This document shows positions 12,599-24,430 of a stretch of DNA of 64,000 bases, piece by piece. A model generated the notes under the pieces. It was not told where the DNA came from. It saw only the letters and a program-made list of their open reading frames with translations, and made no database searches. A program made the translations under genes and the position numbers. Position 1 is the stretch's first letter. Every line of letters starts with the position of its first letter. The DNA is from Elephas maximus indicus (lineage: Eukaryota; Chordata; Mammalia; Proboscidea; Elephantidae), in the NCBI RefSeq assembly GCF_024166365.1, contig NC_064842.1, forward strand, positions 22,477,001 to 22,541,000, given 5' to 3'.

Positions 12599-13578
12599 GT
12601 GCAGGTCTACGGTGTCTAAGGGTTGAACCTCAGGGATAATGGTCTTTCTTATCAAAGCCTTTATGAAGTATTGTAAAGTTATACCTTGGCTAACGATAGG
12701 TTCAAAATTTCTCAATCATTTTTCAAATGGCTTCTTAATGCTGCTGCGTTTACTGGAACCAGCCAGCAAAAGGGCATACCTAAATACTGGCCTGACCGTT
12801 ATTTACTGTACTTGTCACCCATCCTCAATAATATCCTTTTCAGGGTTACTCTGAACTGCTATATTCTGTATTCTGAGTAAAACTGCACTCAAATTTTAGC
12901 AGCACAAACGATGGCTCATAATAATTCCAGAAAAACAGAATACACTGTGTAAAATTCAGTTAACCAAGCTGAAAAGCTCTCAAAAACCTGGAACTAAAAC
13001 TCCAAGAAATCTTGGAGAATTGGCCAGGAATTTTGGATATTTATAGTGTAAGTTTATAGCGTAAGCTCTGGTAAAACATTTGTATGGAAGGAAATGGCTT
13101 GTCTAAAAAGAAAAAAAAAAGTAGTAACTTGGCAATCAGAATTTATTATCTTTGATTCATGAACCTTATGGTGACTTGTACTCCAGTAATCCCTTATCGC
13201 TTCCATCTTTACCTAGATTATACATTTTTACAGTTTGTCTTCAAGTTTTCATTTTTCATATAAGTGAAAATAAGGTTTTCACTTTTCATTTTTTTGCAAA
13301 AATGAACATGCTTTAGAAATATGCTGCAGAGTAGAACCTTCCTACTGATCCGTAGGTACCCAGGGCTTTAATAGTACTCACCAGAAGTTTGTGAAAATGG
13401 TTGTCAAATTTCTACAAACAATCTGAAATATTTATAAGAATATTGGAAAGACATAGGATATATTGGAATCTAATCACTTTCATGTTGAGTTATTTATTAG
13501 TTATAGTTTCATTAATGCCTCATCCTGTGTACTTAATGGGCGTAACTGTGCAGTATTCCAAATTAGTCAGTATTGTAA

Positions 13579-13737
13579 CAAACCAAAAACCCGCTGCTGT
13601 TGAGTCTGACTCATAGTGACCCTATAGGACAGAGTAGAACTGCCCCATAGAGTTTCCAAGGAGCAGATGGTGGATTCGAACTATCAACCTTTTGGTTAGG
13701 AGCCATAGCTCTTAATTACTACGCCACCAGTGTTTCC
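13579..13737 (-). mobile_element. AfroSINE (deleted subtype)
   Basis: Core TCTGACTCATAGTGACCCTA and head end TACGCCACCAGTGTTTCC. The flanks AGTATTGTAA / AGCATTGTAA are a target duplication with one mismatch. Confidence 0.93.
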
Positions 13738-13895
13738 AGCATTGTAAAAGGAATAGCTAAACCATCTATGCTATAGCCTGCTTTGTCTTTGGTTTTCAAG
13801 GTCACACCATATACTTAGTATAACCTTCCCCTCTATCCCTGCTAATTTTATGTTCTGCCCTTTAGGACCATTCTTGATATTCCGTTAGTTCCATG

Positions 13896-13966
13896 GATTC
13901 TTTTTTTCCCAGAATAATCTGAGAAAAATTGATTGCTTTTTTTCCCAGAATAATCTGAGAAAAATT
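13896..13966 (+). repeat. Two-copy 35/36-base tandem duplication
   Basis: The unit GATTC(T)7CCCAGAATAATC…GAGAAAAATT is repeated back to back (13896-13930 and 13931-13966) with only a one-base insertion between copies. This looks like a recent duplication. Confidence 0.95.
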
Positions 13967-14654
13967 ACTCAGCCTAAATATGGTATACTACGTGTATGTA
14001 CATATGTCGTGTGTATATAACCACTGACACACACACACTTGGGTAACTTTACTTTCTACTTGCCCCATGTCTCTTCTGGTGCCTGTATTCCATTTTTCCT
14101 TTGGGGAATGCTCCATCCCTTACTCAGGAACTATGATCCAGACATGGCTAACCACCTTGTCCCATTTTCCTAGTGCAGTGATTAGCTCAGCTTGGGCATG
14201 TAGCTTAAGCAGAGCCAGTCAGAGTCTTCCTTTGAATTAATATGCAGACAGTACTTAGGTAATATCCATTTACTAAACCAGGATAATGGGAAGTTGGAAT
14301 TGTCTTCATACATATTTAGCATCAGGTAGAGAAGGCTGTTTGAAGTGGGAAAGAATGAAGCTAACACATAAAGAAGTAAGCAGAATCGATGGGAAGAGGG
14401 AGAGACAGCCAGAGAGAAAGAGAGGGAGATCCCTACTGTTTGATGAGTCCCTGGGCCACTCAGGCTTCTCCTAAGCCAGTTCTACCTTCCTAGGTATATG
14501 AACCAGAAATTTCTTTTTTCTTAAGCTTGTTTGAGTTAGGTTGCTATCTCCTGTGTCCCAAGGAATCATGGAGAAACTCTAATCCATGGAGAAACTCTTC
14601 TTGTATCTGGATTACAGGGGTCATCAAGAGGGCAATATAACAGTAATTTAGAGC

Positions 14655-14980
14655 TTGCACTTGGAAATAGTTAACCCAGACTCAAATTCTGACTCTGCCA
14701 CTAACCTTGTTAAGCCTCAGTTTCTTCACCTATAAAATCTAGCCACAACAATGGACTCAAACATACCAATGATCACAAAGATGGCACGAGACTGGGTAAC
14801 CTTCTGTTCTGTTATACATAAAGTCACCATGAACTGGAGCTGACTATTTTTTTTTTTTTTAGATGGCAACTCACAACAACAACAACAAATTCATACGAAT
14901 GTTAAGAAGATTCATGAGTTAATACTTAGCACAGTATCTGCTACCTAGCACAGAGTGCTCAAAAAGTATTTGCTTCTATT
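14655..14980 (+). mobile_element. MIR interrupted by an RTE 3' end
   Basis: The left half (CTGACTCTGCCACTAACCTT, TCAGTTTCTTCACCTATAAA) and right half (AGTTAATACTTAGCACAGTA) are separated by the RTE-related piece at 14742-14889. Confidence 0.75.
14742..14889 (+). mobile_element. RTE LINE 3'-end fragment
   Basis: GCCACAACAATGGACTCAAA… AAGATGGCACGAGACTGG… AGTCACCATGAACTGGAGCT, ending in ACAACAACAACAAC. It parallels the 3' end of the RTE copy at 18740-19594, with a T-run inserted. Confidence 0.75.
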
Positions 14981-15889
14981 GTCAGGACAGGGTTATAGAG
15001 CAGTTATGCAGGTGAGAGATGATACTACTCTAGCTCTTGTTTTGGCTCTGGAAATTCTGCTCATCCTCTCGTGAATGAGAGCAGTCTGACACATCTCAAT
15101 CACTCCTCATCTTATTTCCACTGTTTCATCCCGTATCTTCTTCCTTTTTCTTATCGGCTGAAGAAATGTGTTTCTGGCTGCTGTACGAAGAAAAGAGGAT
15201 GTGAAGTCAGAACAAGGAAGAGTCCTAACATCACATTTTCTCCCATTGCAAGCCTTAGCCAATGCTAAGATAATGCACAATTTCAGAGACATAAGAAAGT
15301 GAAATAAGTAATAAAATGAAAAGAAGCCATTTCATTAGGAAATGGATAGGCAAAAAAAAGTTATTTTCCTGATACTTTAATTTCAAATCTTATTTTCTTT
15401 GAATTTTTACAGTAAGTGGGCATATTCAAGTTACATAACCTGGGAAAGCTAAAATATTGTCAACATGCAAGATTAGGGGTCAAGGCTATATTCTCCCCCC
15501 TCTTAACATTTTTCAAGAACCCTTCCTTTGGAACAGTATTCCTTCCTGGGGGAGTCATATGTTTTTATGAAAGCCTAGTGAATCATTCTTGCCTTGTGTA
15601 ACAAAAAGTGTGTTAACTTCAGTGATTCAGCCATCAAAACTGTGAAGAACAGAGATATCGTTTAATCACTTATCTGAGAAATTTAAAGAGTTTGGTGTTT
15701 AACAAACAAAACTTGTCCCAATATGACAAAATATTTTAGCTTCAGGGAAGTTGGAATTGCCTATCTAGGACTTTCTCATTAGTAATGAGGAGGTTATTCT
15801 AAGGAAAGATTATCAACACCAAAGATAGAAATGGTTCTAAAATGCAGTAGGATTTGGTTATTTAGATAGAAAGGGAGAACAATTTGGAA

Positions 15890-16010
15890 GAGATTAGTGA
15901 GAGAGAAAAAGAAAGAGAGAGAGGTGGAGAAGGAAGGAAGAAGACAATGATGATCGGTAGAAGAGAGAAGAGAAGAAAGTGAGAGAGACAGAGAGAGGGA
16001 AAGGTAGGAT
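15890..16010 (+). repeat. (GA)n low-complexity tract
   Basis: Purine-rich GAGAGA/GAAAGA stretches. The Ser/Leu-rich minus-strand frames over it are artefacts. Confidence 0.85.
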
Positions 16011-16329
16011 GGTTGGAGAAAGAGATCAATTCCCAGTACTTGTAAGGGGATGGAAGTCTCCGTGTTCCCCAAGTAGTAGGAACCAATGACCCCCACCAGG
16101 TTGAAGGCAAGATGTCAATGGGGGAAGGCCTGAGTGGTAGAACTAGGGAGACGTTGCTCTAGGCAATAGAACCTCCATGTGATGCTTTTAGATTCTTGAG
16201 CAACTCTGGAGAATGAAGTGGTTCACATTTCCCTGTCTCTCACCTTGACACTGACAATGACAACTAAGACGGATGGTGAGACAGATGCTCAGAGTCCATT
16301 TAATAAGATTTATGGAAAATAAATAAATG

Positions 16330-16791
16330 TGATTGAGAGCGAGTGCAGCCAGCAGCTGCTCAGCCACTATCGAGACCCGCTTCTCCTGTCCATTATCATC
16401 AAGACCTTGAGCACTACCTGTGACTCAGCTTCTGCCTTAAATCAGCCAAAACCAGTCAAATCAGTTTACTGGCCTCAAAAGTGTCCTAAAGTAAGCTAAG
16501 CTCCATTTTCTGTACATACTAAGGGAAAAAATGCCATTGTCTTACTGCCGCTGTGTGCCATGATAACCTATGTAGTCCATGATGTTTGTATGTACTTCCT
16601 TGTGAAGGACGGTATAAAAGGTTCTGCTTCCCTTTGTTAGAGGAGCTTGATTTGAAGTATACACTCCCTTGCGCTTTGCCTGAACACATGTAATAAAAGC
16701 TCTTCCTCCTTCCTCACCTTGGTGTGTCTTTACTGCCAAGAAGCTGCACCAGGCAGGACCTGCTTTGGGTAACGTGATGTTTCTATCACAA
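16330..16791 (+). mobile_element. Probable ERV1-type solo LTR
   Basis: LTR-like order of signals: a TATA box (GGTATAAAAGG, about 16609), an initiator-proximal region, a polyadenylation signal in GTAATAAAAGCTCTTCCTCC (about 16691), a downstream GT-rich CCTTGGTGTGTC, and a 3' end at TTCTATCACA. The left boundary is uncertain. No internal genes flank it, so it would be a solo LTR. The family was not identified. Confidence 0.55.
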
Positions 16792-17209
16792 AATACTCAT
16801 CGTACCTCCTACACATACCAAATTCCCATATATATATATTTTTGATTCAGAACCCTCTTGTTTCACTGATGTTTTTATCCATTACATTCACAGTTACACA
16901 TTTAAAAATTAGCTTAGGTCTAAATAAGTTTTGATGGCTGATAATGTTACTTTTCTAGAAGGATTGTACAATCATCTCTTTAATTCCCAAAATCTTGTCT
17001 TGTTGAAATTCTATCAAATTTATAAGTTAGTTTTGGGAGAACTCAGATCTTTACAAACTGAGTCTCAGTTATTTTCCAGATATCCTCTTGCTCCTTCAGT
17101 AGTTTTATGGTCTTGTACATTCCTTAACAGATTTATCCCAAGATATGTTCTGCTATTTGTTGCTCTTGTGAATGGACTCTCCCCCCTCTTCTTTGTTTGT
17201 TTGTTTTAA

Positions 17210-17404
17210 GGCCCTGGTGGCACAGTGGTTAAGTGTTTGGCTGCTAACTGAAAGGTCGGCAGTTTGAACCCACCAACCACTTTTTGGGAGAAAGATGTGT
17301 GGCAGTCTCCTTCCACAAAGATTACAGCCTTGGAAATTTTATAGGGCAACTCTACTCTGTCCTGTAGGATCTCTGAGTCAAAATCCACTCTAAGGCAACA
17401 GGTT
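17210..17404 (+). mobile_element. AfroSINE (full-length subtype)
   Basis: GGCCCTGGTGGCACAGTGGT, the middle block GGGAGAAAGATGTGTGGCAG, and a core that has lost the CTAT of GTCGCTATGAGTC. Confidence 0.92.
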
Positions 17405-17541
17405 ATTGCTGATAAAGTCCCCTTTATTGAGTGAAGGGAATTTTCTATTATTCCTGTTTTGCTAAGTTATTTTTTTTTCTCTTTTTAAGCAGAAGTGAAT
17501 AACAAATATTTATTAAATATTTTATTTTATTTTGTTTTGAT

Positions 17542-17751
17542 CAGGAGTCAGCAAACTTTTTCCTAAAAGGGCCAGATGATAAAGATTTTAGACTTGAGGG
17601 CTGTTTGGTCTCTGTTACAACTACTCAACTGTGCCATTACAGTGCAGAAGCAACTGTAGACAATATGCAAACAAATGAGTGTGGCCGTGTTCCAATAAAC
17701 TTCACGTACGCAAACAGGTTTGGCCTATGGGCCTTAGTTTGATGACCCCTG
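17542..17751 (+). mobile_element. hAT-type non-autonomous DNA transposon
   Basis: Starts CAGGAGTCAGCAAACTTTTT and ends GTTTGATGACCCCTG, with imperfect inverted ends (CAGGaGTCaGCAAAC against the reverse of GTTTGATGACCCCTG). It contains AAAGGGCCAGATGATAAAGA and TGTTCCAATAAACTTC. This is a common mammalian MER-class element. Confidence 0.85.
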
Positions 17752-18055
17752 ATTAAGATTAGATGATTTGTTCTCCCCTGACTTGTTAATGAAATATGTT
17801 ACTGGATTTTCTAATACTGAATCAGCCGTACTTTTCTGGGCTAAATTCTTCTTAGAACTGATTTTTTTAATGCACTGTTGGATTTAACTTTTTAAAATTT
17901 TATTCAGGAGTTTTATATTTACATTTGTAAGTAAGACTGGCCGATGGTTCCCTGATGTTTTACCTCTGTTCAGTTCAGTGTTATTTTAGTCTCAGAAAAT
18001 GAGTTGAATAACTTTTCATCTTTTCCTGAGTTCTGGAAAAATTCTTATCACATGG

Positions 18056-18472
18056 TGTCTTAGTTATCTAGTGCTGCTATAACAGAAGTACCACAAGTGG
18101 GTGACTTTAACAAACAGAAATTAATTTTCTCATTGTTTCAGAGGCTGCAAGTCCAAATTCAGGGTGCCAGCTCTAGGGGAAAGCTTTCTCTCCCTTTTGG
18201 CTCTAGGGGAAGGTCTTATCTCTGAGCTTCTGCTCCAGGGTGATGTTCATGTGGCTTGGCATCTCTCTTCCCCCATCTCTGCTTCTTTTGCTTGCTTGCT
18301 TAATCTGCTCTTTTATATCTCAAAACAGATCAACTTAAAACACACCCTACACTTATACTGCCTCATTAACATTACAAAGAAAACTCATGCCCAAATGGGA
18401 TTACAACAAGTATCCAAAAGGGGTTAGGATTTAAGATGCGTGCTTCAGGAGGACACCATTCAATCCATAACA
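18056..18472 (-). mobile_element. MaLR-like solo LTR with 5-base target duplication
   Basis: On the plus strand it runs TGTCTTAGTTATCTAGTGCT … CCATTCAATCCATAACA (417 bases, TG…CA). It is flanked on both sides by CATGG. Its reverse complement starts TGTTATGGATTGAATGGTGT, like the plus-oriented LTRs at 9030, 33087 and 56610. No internal region is present. Confidence 0.92.
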
Positions 18473-18739
18473 CATGGGAATTATGCATTCTTTAAAGTTT
18501 AGCGGAATCATTTTTTGTTTGCAACCCCCCACCACCAAAATTTCTGAGTAGATGGTTTTTTACTTGGTTGGTTTTGTGGACTTTAGCTATCTTTTAAAAG
18601 AAGTTTCTAATTTTATATTGGAATTTATTCAAATTTTCTTTTCAGCCTAAAACATGGTCAGTCAACTTTGTGATGGCCCCATATATATTTGAGAGAGATG
18701 TATTTTCCTTATGGCTTGGATTCAAAGTTCTGTTTATAT

Positions 18740-19594
18740 CTATCTACGAGATATAATACGAGAAGCTAGACTATATGAAGAAGAATGGGGCATCAGGATT
18801 GGAGGAAGACTTATTAACAACCTGCGTTATGCAGATGACACAACCTTGCTTGCTGAAAGTGAAGGGGACTTAAAGCACTTGCTGATGAAGGTCAAAGACC
18901 ACAGCCTTCAGTATGGATTGCACCTCAACATAAAGAAAACAAAAATCCTCAGAACTGGACCAATGAGCAACATCATGATAAACGGAGAAAAGACTGAAGT
19001 TGTCAAGGCTTTCATTTTACTTGGATCCACAATCAACAGCCATGGAAGCAGCAGCCAAGAAATCAAAATCTGCTGCAAAGGACCTCTTCAAAGTGTTGAA
19101 GAGCAAAGATGTCACCTTGAAGACTAAGGCGTGCCTGACCCAAGCCATGGTGTTTTCAATCGCATCAATATGCATGTGAAAGCTGGACAATGAATAAGCA
19201 AGACTGAAGAAGAATTGACGCCTTTGAATTGTGGTGTTGGCGAAGAATATTGAATATACCATGGACTGCCAAAAGAACGAACAAATCTGTCTTAGAAGAA
19301 GTACAAGCAGAATGCTCCGTAGAAGCAAGGATGGAGAGACTGCGTCTTACATACTTCGGACATGTTGTCAGGAGGGATCAGTCCCTGGAGAAGGACATCA
19401 TGCTTGGCAGAGTACAGGGTCAGCAGAAAAGAGGAAGACCCTCAACGAGGTGGATCGACACAGTGGCTGCAACAATGAGCTCAAGCATAACAACGATTGT
19501 AAGGATGGCTCAGGATGGGGCAGTGTTTCATTCTTTTGTGCATAGGGTCGCTATGAGTCAGAAGCAACTCGACGGCACCTAACAACAATAACGA
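18740..19594 (+). mobile_element. RTE-clade LINE, 5'-truncated and broken reverse transcriptase
   Basis: The frame at 18711-19127 contains the reverse transcriptase palm motif in NNLRYADDTTLLAESEGDLK (YADD at 18828-18839), then LQYGLHLNIKKTKIL and FILLGSTINSHG. The frame then breaks near 19065. A second frame at 19229-19582 carries WCWRRILNIPWTAKRTNK and RLRLTYFGHVVRRDQSLEKD, the RTE C-terminus. The 3' end is GACGGCACCTAACAACAATA. The endonuclease domain and 5' part are missing, so the copy is inactive. I recognise it as the RTE family abundant in afrotherians (BovB relatives). Confidence 0.93.
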
Positions 19595-19604
19595 CAAGCT
19601 TGTT

Positions 19605-19760
19605 GGGGCCCTGGTGGTGTAGTTGGTAAAGAGCTCTGCTGCTAGAGAAAAGGTCGGCAGTTCAAATTTACCAGCTGCTCCTTAGAAACCCTATGGGACA
19701 GTTCTACTATGTCCTATAGGGTCACTATGAGTTGGAACTGAGTCAATGGCAATGGGTAAT
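19605..19760 (+). mobile_element. AfroSINE (deleted subtype)
   Basis: GGGCCCTGGTGGTGTAGTTG, no middle block, TATAGGGTCACTATGAGTTG, inserted 10 bases after the RTE end. Confidence 0.92.
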
Positions 19761-20313
19761 GGATATCAGCTTATTAATAGTATTAGTCAAATCCTTGCTT
19801 ATTTTTTTGTCTACTCTACCTGCTGATTTTTGAAAGAGATCCACTGAGTTTTTTTTAAATCATTTTAATTACTCTGTATGGGTGTGTATAATTTTTAAAT
19901 TTGCAAGACACCTCAAATTCTTTTAGGTTAGGAAGAATCTGGTTTATAAACAAAGAAACAAACCTATAGAGTGCTGTCTTCTGCAAATTTAAGCAAGGAT
20001 CAGAGGCTTTCTTCCCTCCTTTTCCCACAGTCCATAGGTCACTTAGTGATCAAGTGTGCCCATGTGTATTCTCTCAAGAGCACCAGAATGTTACCTAAGG
20101 AGCCAATACTGTGCTGATCAGAAATGCAAGAGGTGGTCAACAGTAGCTTCTTCCTCCTCTTATACTAAGACTTTGCATACCATGAAAATTTATGTATGAT
20201 AACACTAAATTACATTAGAATGTAATTAAGGTCATTTATCTTATTTGTTGTTAATGGCATGTATAATCCTTCAATTGGTCTAAAAGTATTTGAGAGTTAC
20301 TCATTAAGAATAT

Positions 20314-20494
20314 GGTCAACAAAACAAGAGGAAGACCCTCAATGAGATGGATTGACACAGTGGCTGCAACGACGGGCTCAAGCATAACGATTGTGAGAAT
20401 GGTGCAGGACAAGGCAGTGTTTCGTTTTGTTGTACATAGGGTCACTAGGAGTTGGAAGCAACTCAATGGCACCTAGCAGCAACAACAACACAAC
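20314..20494 (+). mobile_element. RTE LINE 3'-end fragment
   Basis: AACAAGAGGAAGACCCTCAA, then TGGATTGACACAGTGGCTGC and a tail of CAGCAACAACAACACAAC. This repeats the last 180 bases of the copy at 18740-19594. Confidence 0.92.
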
Positions 20495-20630
20495 ATTAAT
20501 AATACAGTTAAGCATCTACCTGCTTTACCTACTTTCAATCCGTGGCTTAATGGGTGTAGGCATTCATACATGCTACATACACACTGTGGGTTTAAACTCT
20601 GTAAAAGTAACACTTAGATTTAATCATTTA

Positions 20631-20879
<249 letters not shown>

Positions 20880-21650
20880 CTATTTCTTAACTTTTTTTTC
20901 CTTCTTATTTCAACTTATAAAAACCAGATTCATCAGCATTTTCAGGACTTTTTCTTTGGAAACGATAATTAGGCCCTCGGCTGAAATATTACTAAGTGAG
21001 AAGAAAATATTTTACTTTGGAGCTTAGTACCTCTCTATAGCTTTTGTTTCAATTATTTTAGGAGTCTTGTTCAGGAATACGAAGATAGGCTAATGAATTA
21101 CTTCGTTCCTATTGTGAAAATTCACCAATCAAGAGTCTTCACTAGAGCTCATCTTGGGTGGAAGGCAGAAGAACACAAAAAACAATTCTTGATTGGCTGT
21201 TTGACACTGTAAACACACACACCATTGCTTAAGTCTTGATTTTGCCAAATTTGGTGATTCACTGGGTTATAACAATTGAGTTGAGTACAAGAAGGAATTA
21301 GAGAAAGGATTCCTCAGACTGTATAAACAAGATCGTTTTCTTTCATTTATTTAACAAAAATGTATTGAGCATCTACTATGTGTCAGAACTAAGCTAGACC
21401 CTGAACTTAGAATGAAAAACTAGACAGGCAAGCTCCCTGCCCTCAGGGAGCTTATATTCTGGTGGAAGAAACAGAAAATTAAGTAAATAAACAAATAAAA
21501 TATTTATGGATTGTCACTAAGTCTCTGTTAAGGTTAATGAAGAATTTTAGAAACAGTGGTGATGGCGAACACAACATGGTGAATGTCTGTTAATGTAACT
21601 GCATTATACATGTAAAAATCATTGAAATGGCAAATATTTCGTTATATATA

Positions 21651-21849
21651 CAAACCCACTGCCGTTGAGTCGATTCTGACTCATAGTGACACTACAGGAC
21701 AGAGTGGAACTGCCCCACAGGGTTTCCAAGGCTATAAATCTTTACAGAGCAGACTGCCACATCTTTCTCCCTTGGAGCATCTGGTGAGTTTGAACTACAA
21801 CCTTTCAATTAGCAGCTCAGTGTTTTAACCACTGTGTCACGAGGGCTCC
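21651..21849 (-). mobile_element. AfroSINE (full-length subtype)
   Basis: CAAACCCACTGCCGTTGAGT, GGCTATAAATCTTTACAGAG, ATCTTTCTCCCTTGGAGCAT, and a head ending CACGAGGGCTCC. Confidence 0.93.
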
Positions 21850-22022
21850 TTTTGTCACATATATTTACTGTAACAAATTTTTAAAAAAATTTACAGATTG
21901 TGACAGGTAACTAATAGAAGTAGACATTAGATTAGTCTGTGTATAAGATGAGGAGCAGTATAGCTTCAGAAGGGCATGAGGGTACGTTCTGGGGTGCTAG
22001 AAATGTCCTTTTTCTTGATTTA

Positions 22023-22086
22023 GTATACGGTCGCTATGAGTTGGAATTGACTTGATGGCAACGGGTTTGGGTTTTTTTGGTTTTTA
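22023..22086 (+). mobile_element. AfroSINE 3'-end fragment
   Basis: Only ACGGTCGCTATGAGTTGGAA … CAACGGGTTTGGG and a T/G-rich tail remain. Confidence 0.85.
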
Positions 22087-22112
22087 CTTGGTGTTCACAG
22101 GGATGTTTACCA

Positions 22113-22295
22113 AATGTCAAAAACTTAACGAGATGGAAGGTTGGCAGTTCAAGCCCACCCAGTGGCTCTTCAGGAGAAAGATCTGGCGATCTGCTTCTGT
22201 AAAGATTATAGCCATGAAAACCCTATGGGGCAGTTCTGCTCTGTCACACGGTGTGACTATGAGTCAGAGCCAACCTGACGGCACCTAACAACAAC
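22113..22295 (+). mobile_element. AfroSINE with RTE-type tail
   Basis: The head is eroded. It has CAGGAGAAAGATCTGGCGAT and a 3' end CCTGACGGCACCTAACAACA like the RTE LINE. Confidence 0.88.
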
Positions 22296-22308
22296 ATACT
22301 TAAGACTA

Positions 22309-22502
22309 AAGAGCCCTGGTGGTGCAATTGTTAAGCGCTTGGCTGCTAACTGAAAGGTCGGTGGTTTGAACCCATCCAGCGGTTCCTTGGGAGAAAGACC
22401 TCCCGTAAAGGATACAGCCTAGAAAACTCTATGGGACAGTTCTACTTTGTTACATGGGGTCGCTATGAGTCAAAAATTGACCCAAAGGAACTAACAACAA
22501 TA
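22309..22502 (+). mobile_element. AfroSINE with RTE-type tail and target duplication
   Basis: GAGCCCTGGTGGTGCAATTG … GGAACTAACAACAATA. The flanks ATACTTAAGA (22295-22304 and 22503-22512) are identical. Confidence 0.93.
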
Positions 22503-23312
22503 ATACTTAAGATTGGTGCACTTTACAGGCTTTACTGTATGTTACGTCGTATCTCAGTAATAAGTAATTCCAGATTGAGACGAGTTTTTGGAAGGAAACA
22601 CATAGGCAGCTGTGATAGAATTATGTTGTAGTGGGGAGGGAAGGTGGGCTCAGGGAAGGCCTCTCTGAGGAGGTGGGTAAAATGAAGCTGACACCTGAGA
22701 AGAAAAAGGAGTCAGTCACGTGTAAAAGTTCACAAGAGCATTTCAGGCAGAGGCTGACAAACACATAGACCCTGAGGCTGAAGAGAATGTGACATGCCCA
22801 GAAGATCGGCAAGCATGGAGCTTAGTGAAGGCTGGCAAGTGCTGTGACGGGGAGACCAGAGGAGGAAGGCCTCGCTGGAGTCAAAGCTTTTCATTTCTTT
22901 CTTGGCATGATGGTAAACAGCATTAGAGAGTTTTAAGTAGGAAAATGACAGGATCTAACTTAAATTTTTTGAAAAGCACACTGTGAGGAGGCCAGAGTAA
23001 AAGCTATAAAACCAGTGAGGAGCTATTAAAGTGTCCAGGTTTGAAGTGATGGAGGCTTGGGCCAGAGAGATGCCAAGGGTGATCGTGCACCCTGGGCTGC
23101 CAGGGAAAACCTCATTTATGCCTGCTTTCTCCAAGTGTTCATAACACACCCTTTGACTCTATAAAGTGTCTCTCAATGGTGATAAATGATAAATCCTAGA
23201 GGGAACCCTGGAGATGTTGAGAGATGGTTGGAAGTACAATTGTAAGGACTTGCTAATGGAGTGGAAATTGCTGGTGCAGAAGTGGTGATGGACGGAAAGG
23301 TAGGGATCTAAA

Positions 23313-23531
23313 CAGGGGTTCCCTCCAGGGGACATTCTACTGCCCAGTGGCAACTGGAGACATTTGTGATTTTCACAACTAGGGGAGGGGTGTGCTCTTG
23401 GCTACCAATGGGTAGAGGCCATGGATACTGCTAAACTCCTACAATGCATAGGACACTCCCTCAACACATCGCCCACCCAACAAACAATTATTCAGCCACA
23501 AATGTCAATAGTGCTAAGGTTGAGAAACCTT
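23313..23531 (+). mobile_element. MER20-like hAT element
   Basis: GGGACATTCTACTGCCCAGT, GGGTAGAGGCCATGGATACT, and an AAGGTTGAGAAACCTT end. Length is about 219 bases, the size I recall for this family. Confidence 0.85.
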
Positions 23532-24044
23532 ATTCTAGAATGATGAGCAGGTTGCTGGTTTCACAATTCCGTGGATGTTGGTCCTATTTACCAAAATAGG
23601 GATAACTGGGCAATAGTGATTGCTGGGGAAAATAAAGCACTTCATTTTGGTCATGTTAAGTTTAAAATTCCTATGAGATACTCAAATAGTTACTCAGCAG
23701 TTTAAAATCCATTCCAAACTAGTATACGTTTCCCATTGTAAACTCCTTAGGATGAGGATGATGAAAGTTTACTCTCCTGGGATGATTTGATTGATGAGAT
23801 GATTTAAGAGCAATATGGCTTGGATAATTCCTGCAGGCTACTTGTTATCATTTTTGAGGTAAACACTGTTCCATTAAAAACATTCTCTCTACTTCTTAGC
23901 TTCTTGCCTATAATGAGAGCCAGACCCTATTTTTTCAGTAGTTATTAATAAATATGAATTTATACCAGACAGCATTAGCAGCTTCATGGAAGTTAAGATT
24001 ATATTCCTCCCTTCTCCTCAGTCTTTCAGATCAGTCTCTCTGTC

Positions 24045-24430
24045 CAGTGGTGTCATGGGGTGGGGGGGGTACAGGGGTGTGGACACTGCCAGAGGAGGTG
24101 ACACCAAAATGACCCTAAGGTCTCTGGCAGTGGTAGCAGTGGTGGCGGGCAGGCAAGTGACACCAGGGGAAGAGCCACCAAGGCAGTGGTGTCACTAGGG
24201 TTGGTGTCACCTGTCACCCAGTATGGTAACTCCTCACCACCCCTACTCCCCTACCCATCACCAGCACCCCCCACTAGGCAGAGAGGAGGGACTCCACCTT
24301 GGCTAGTGGGAGAGAGGAGGAGTTGCAGGGGGCCTCGGGGGACGGGGGAGCGGGGAGCAGGGCCGGGGCAGGGGCCGGGGGTACTCCCGAGCTACCACAC
24401 TGGGTGACACCAACTGTAGTGATGCCAGTG
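24045..24430 (+). mobile_element. GC-rich hAT-like element with perfect 8-base target duplication
   Basis: The element starts CAGTGGTGTCATGGGG and ends TGTAGTGATGCCAGTG, giving imperfect terminal inverted repeats. It is flanked on both sides by TCTCTGTC (24037-24044 and 24431-24438). The 8-base duplication and CAG…-type ends are hAT hallmarks. Internally, CAGTGGTGTCACTAGGGTTG at 24184 is a second, better match to the inverted right end. It is much more GC-rich than its surroundings, has no transposase, and the family is not named. Confidence 0.75.

Larger units (their letters stand above)
21340..23700 (+). mobile_element. Long ancient interspersed repeat, copy 1 (family uncertain)
   Basis: Contains AAAATGTATTGAGCATCTAC, GGAGCTTATATTCTGGTGGA, AGGGAAGGCCTCTCTGAGGA, GAGTTTTAAGTAGGAAAATG and GGTCATGTTAAGTTTAAAAT in the same order as the stretches at 25040-26520 and 30085-31760. 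It is interrupted by four AfroSINE pieces and a MER20-like element. I think it belongs to a mammalian L1M- or L2-related 3' region but cannot name it. Confidence 0.6.

Noticed and set aside
18711..19582. Possible host gene encoding a 138-residue protein
   Set aside because: It contains the YADD reverse transcriptase motif of an RTE LINE and is frameshifted; a dead retroelement.
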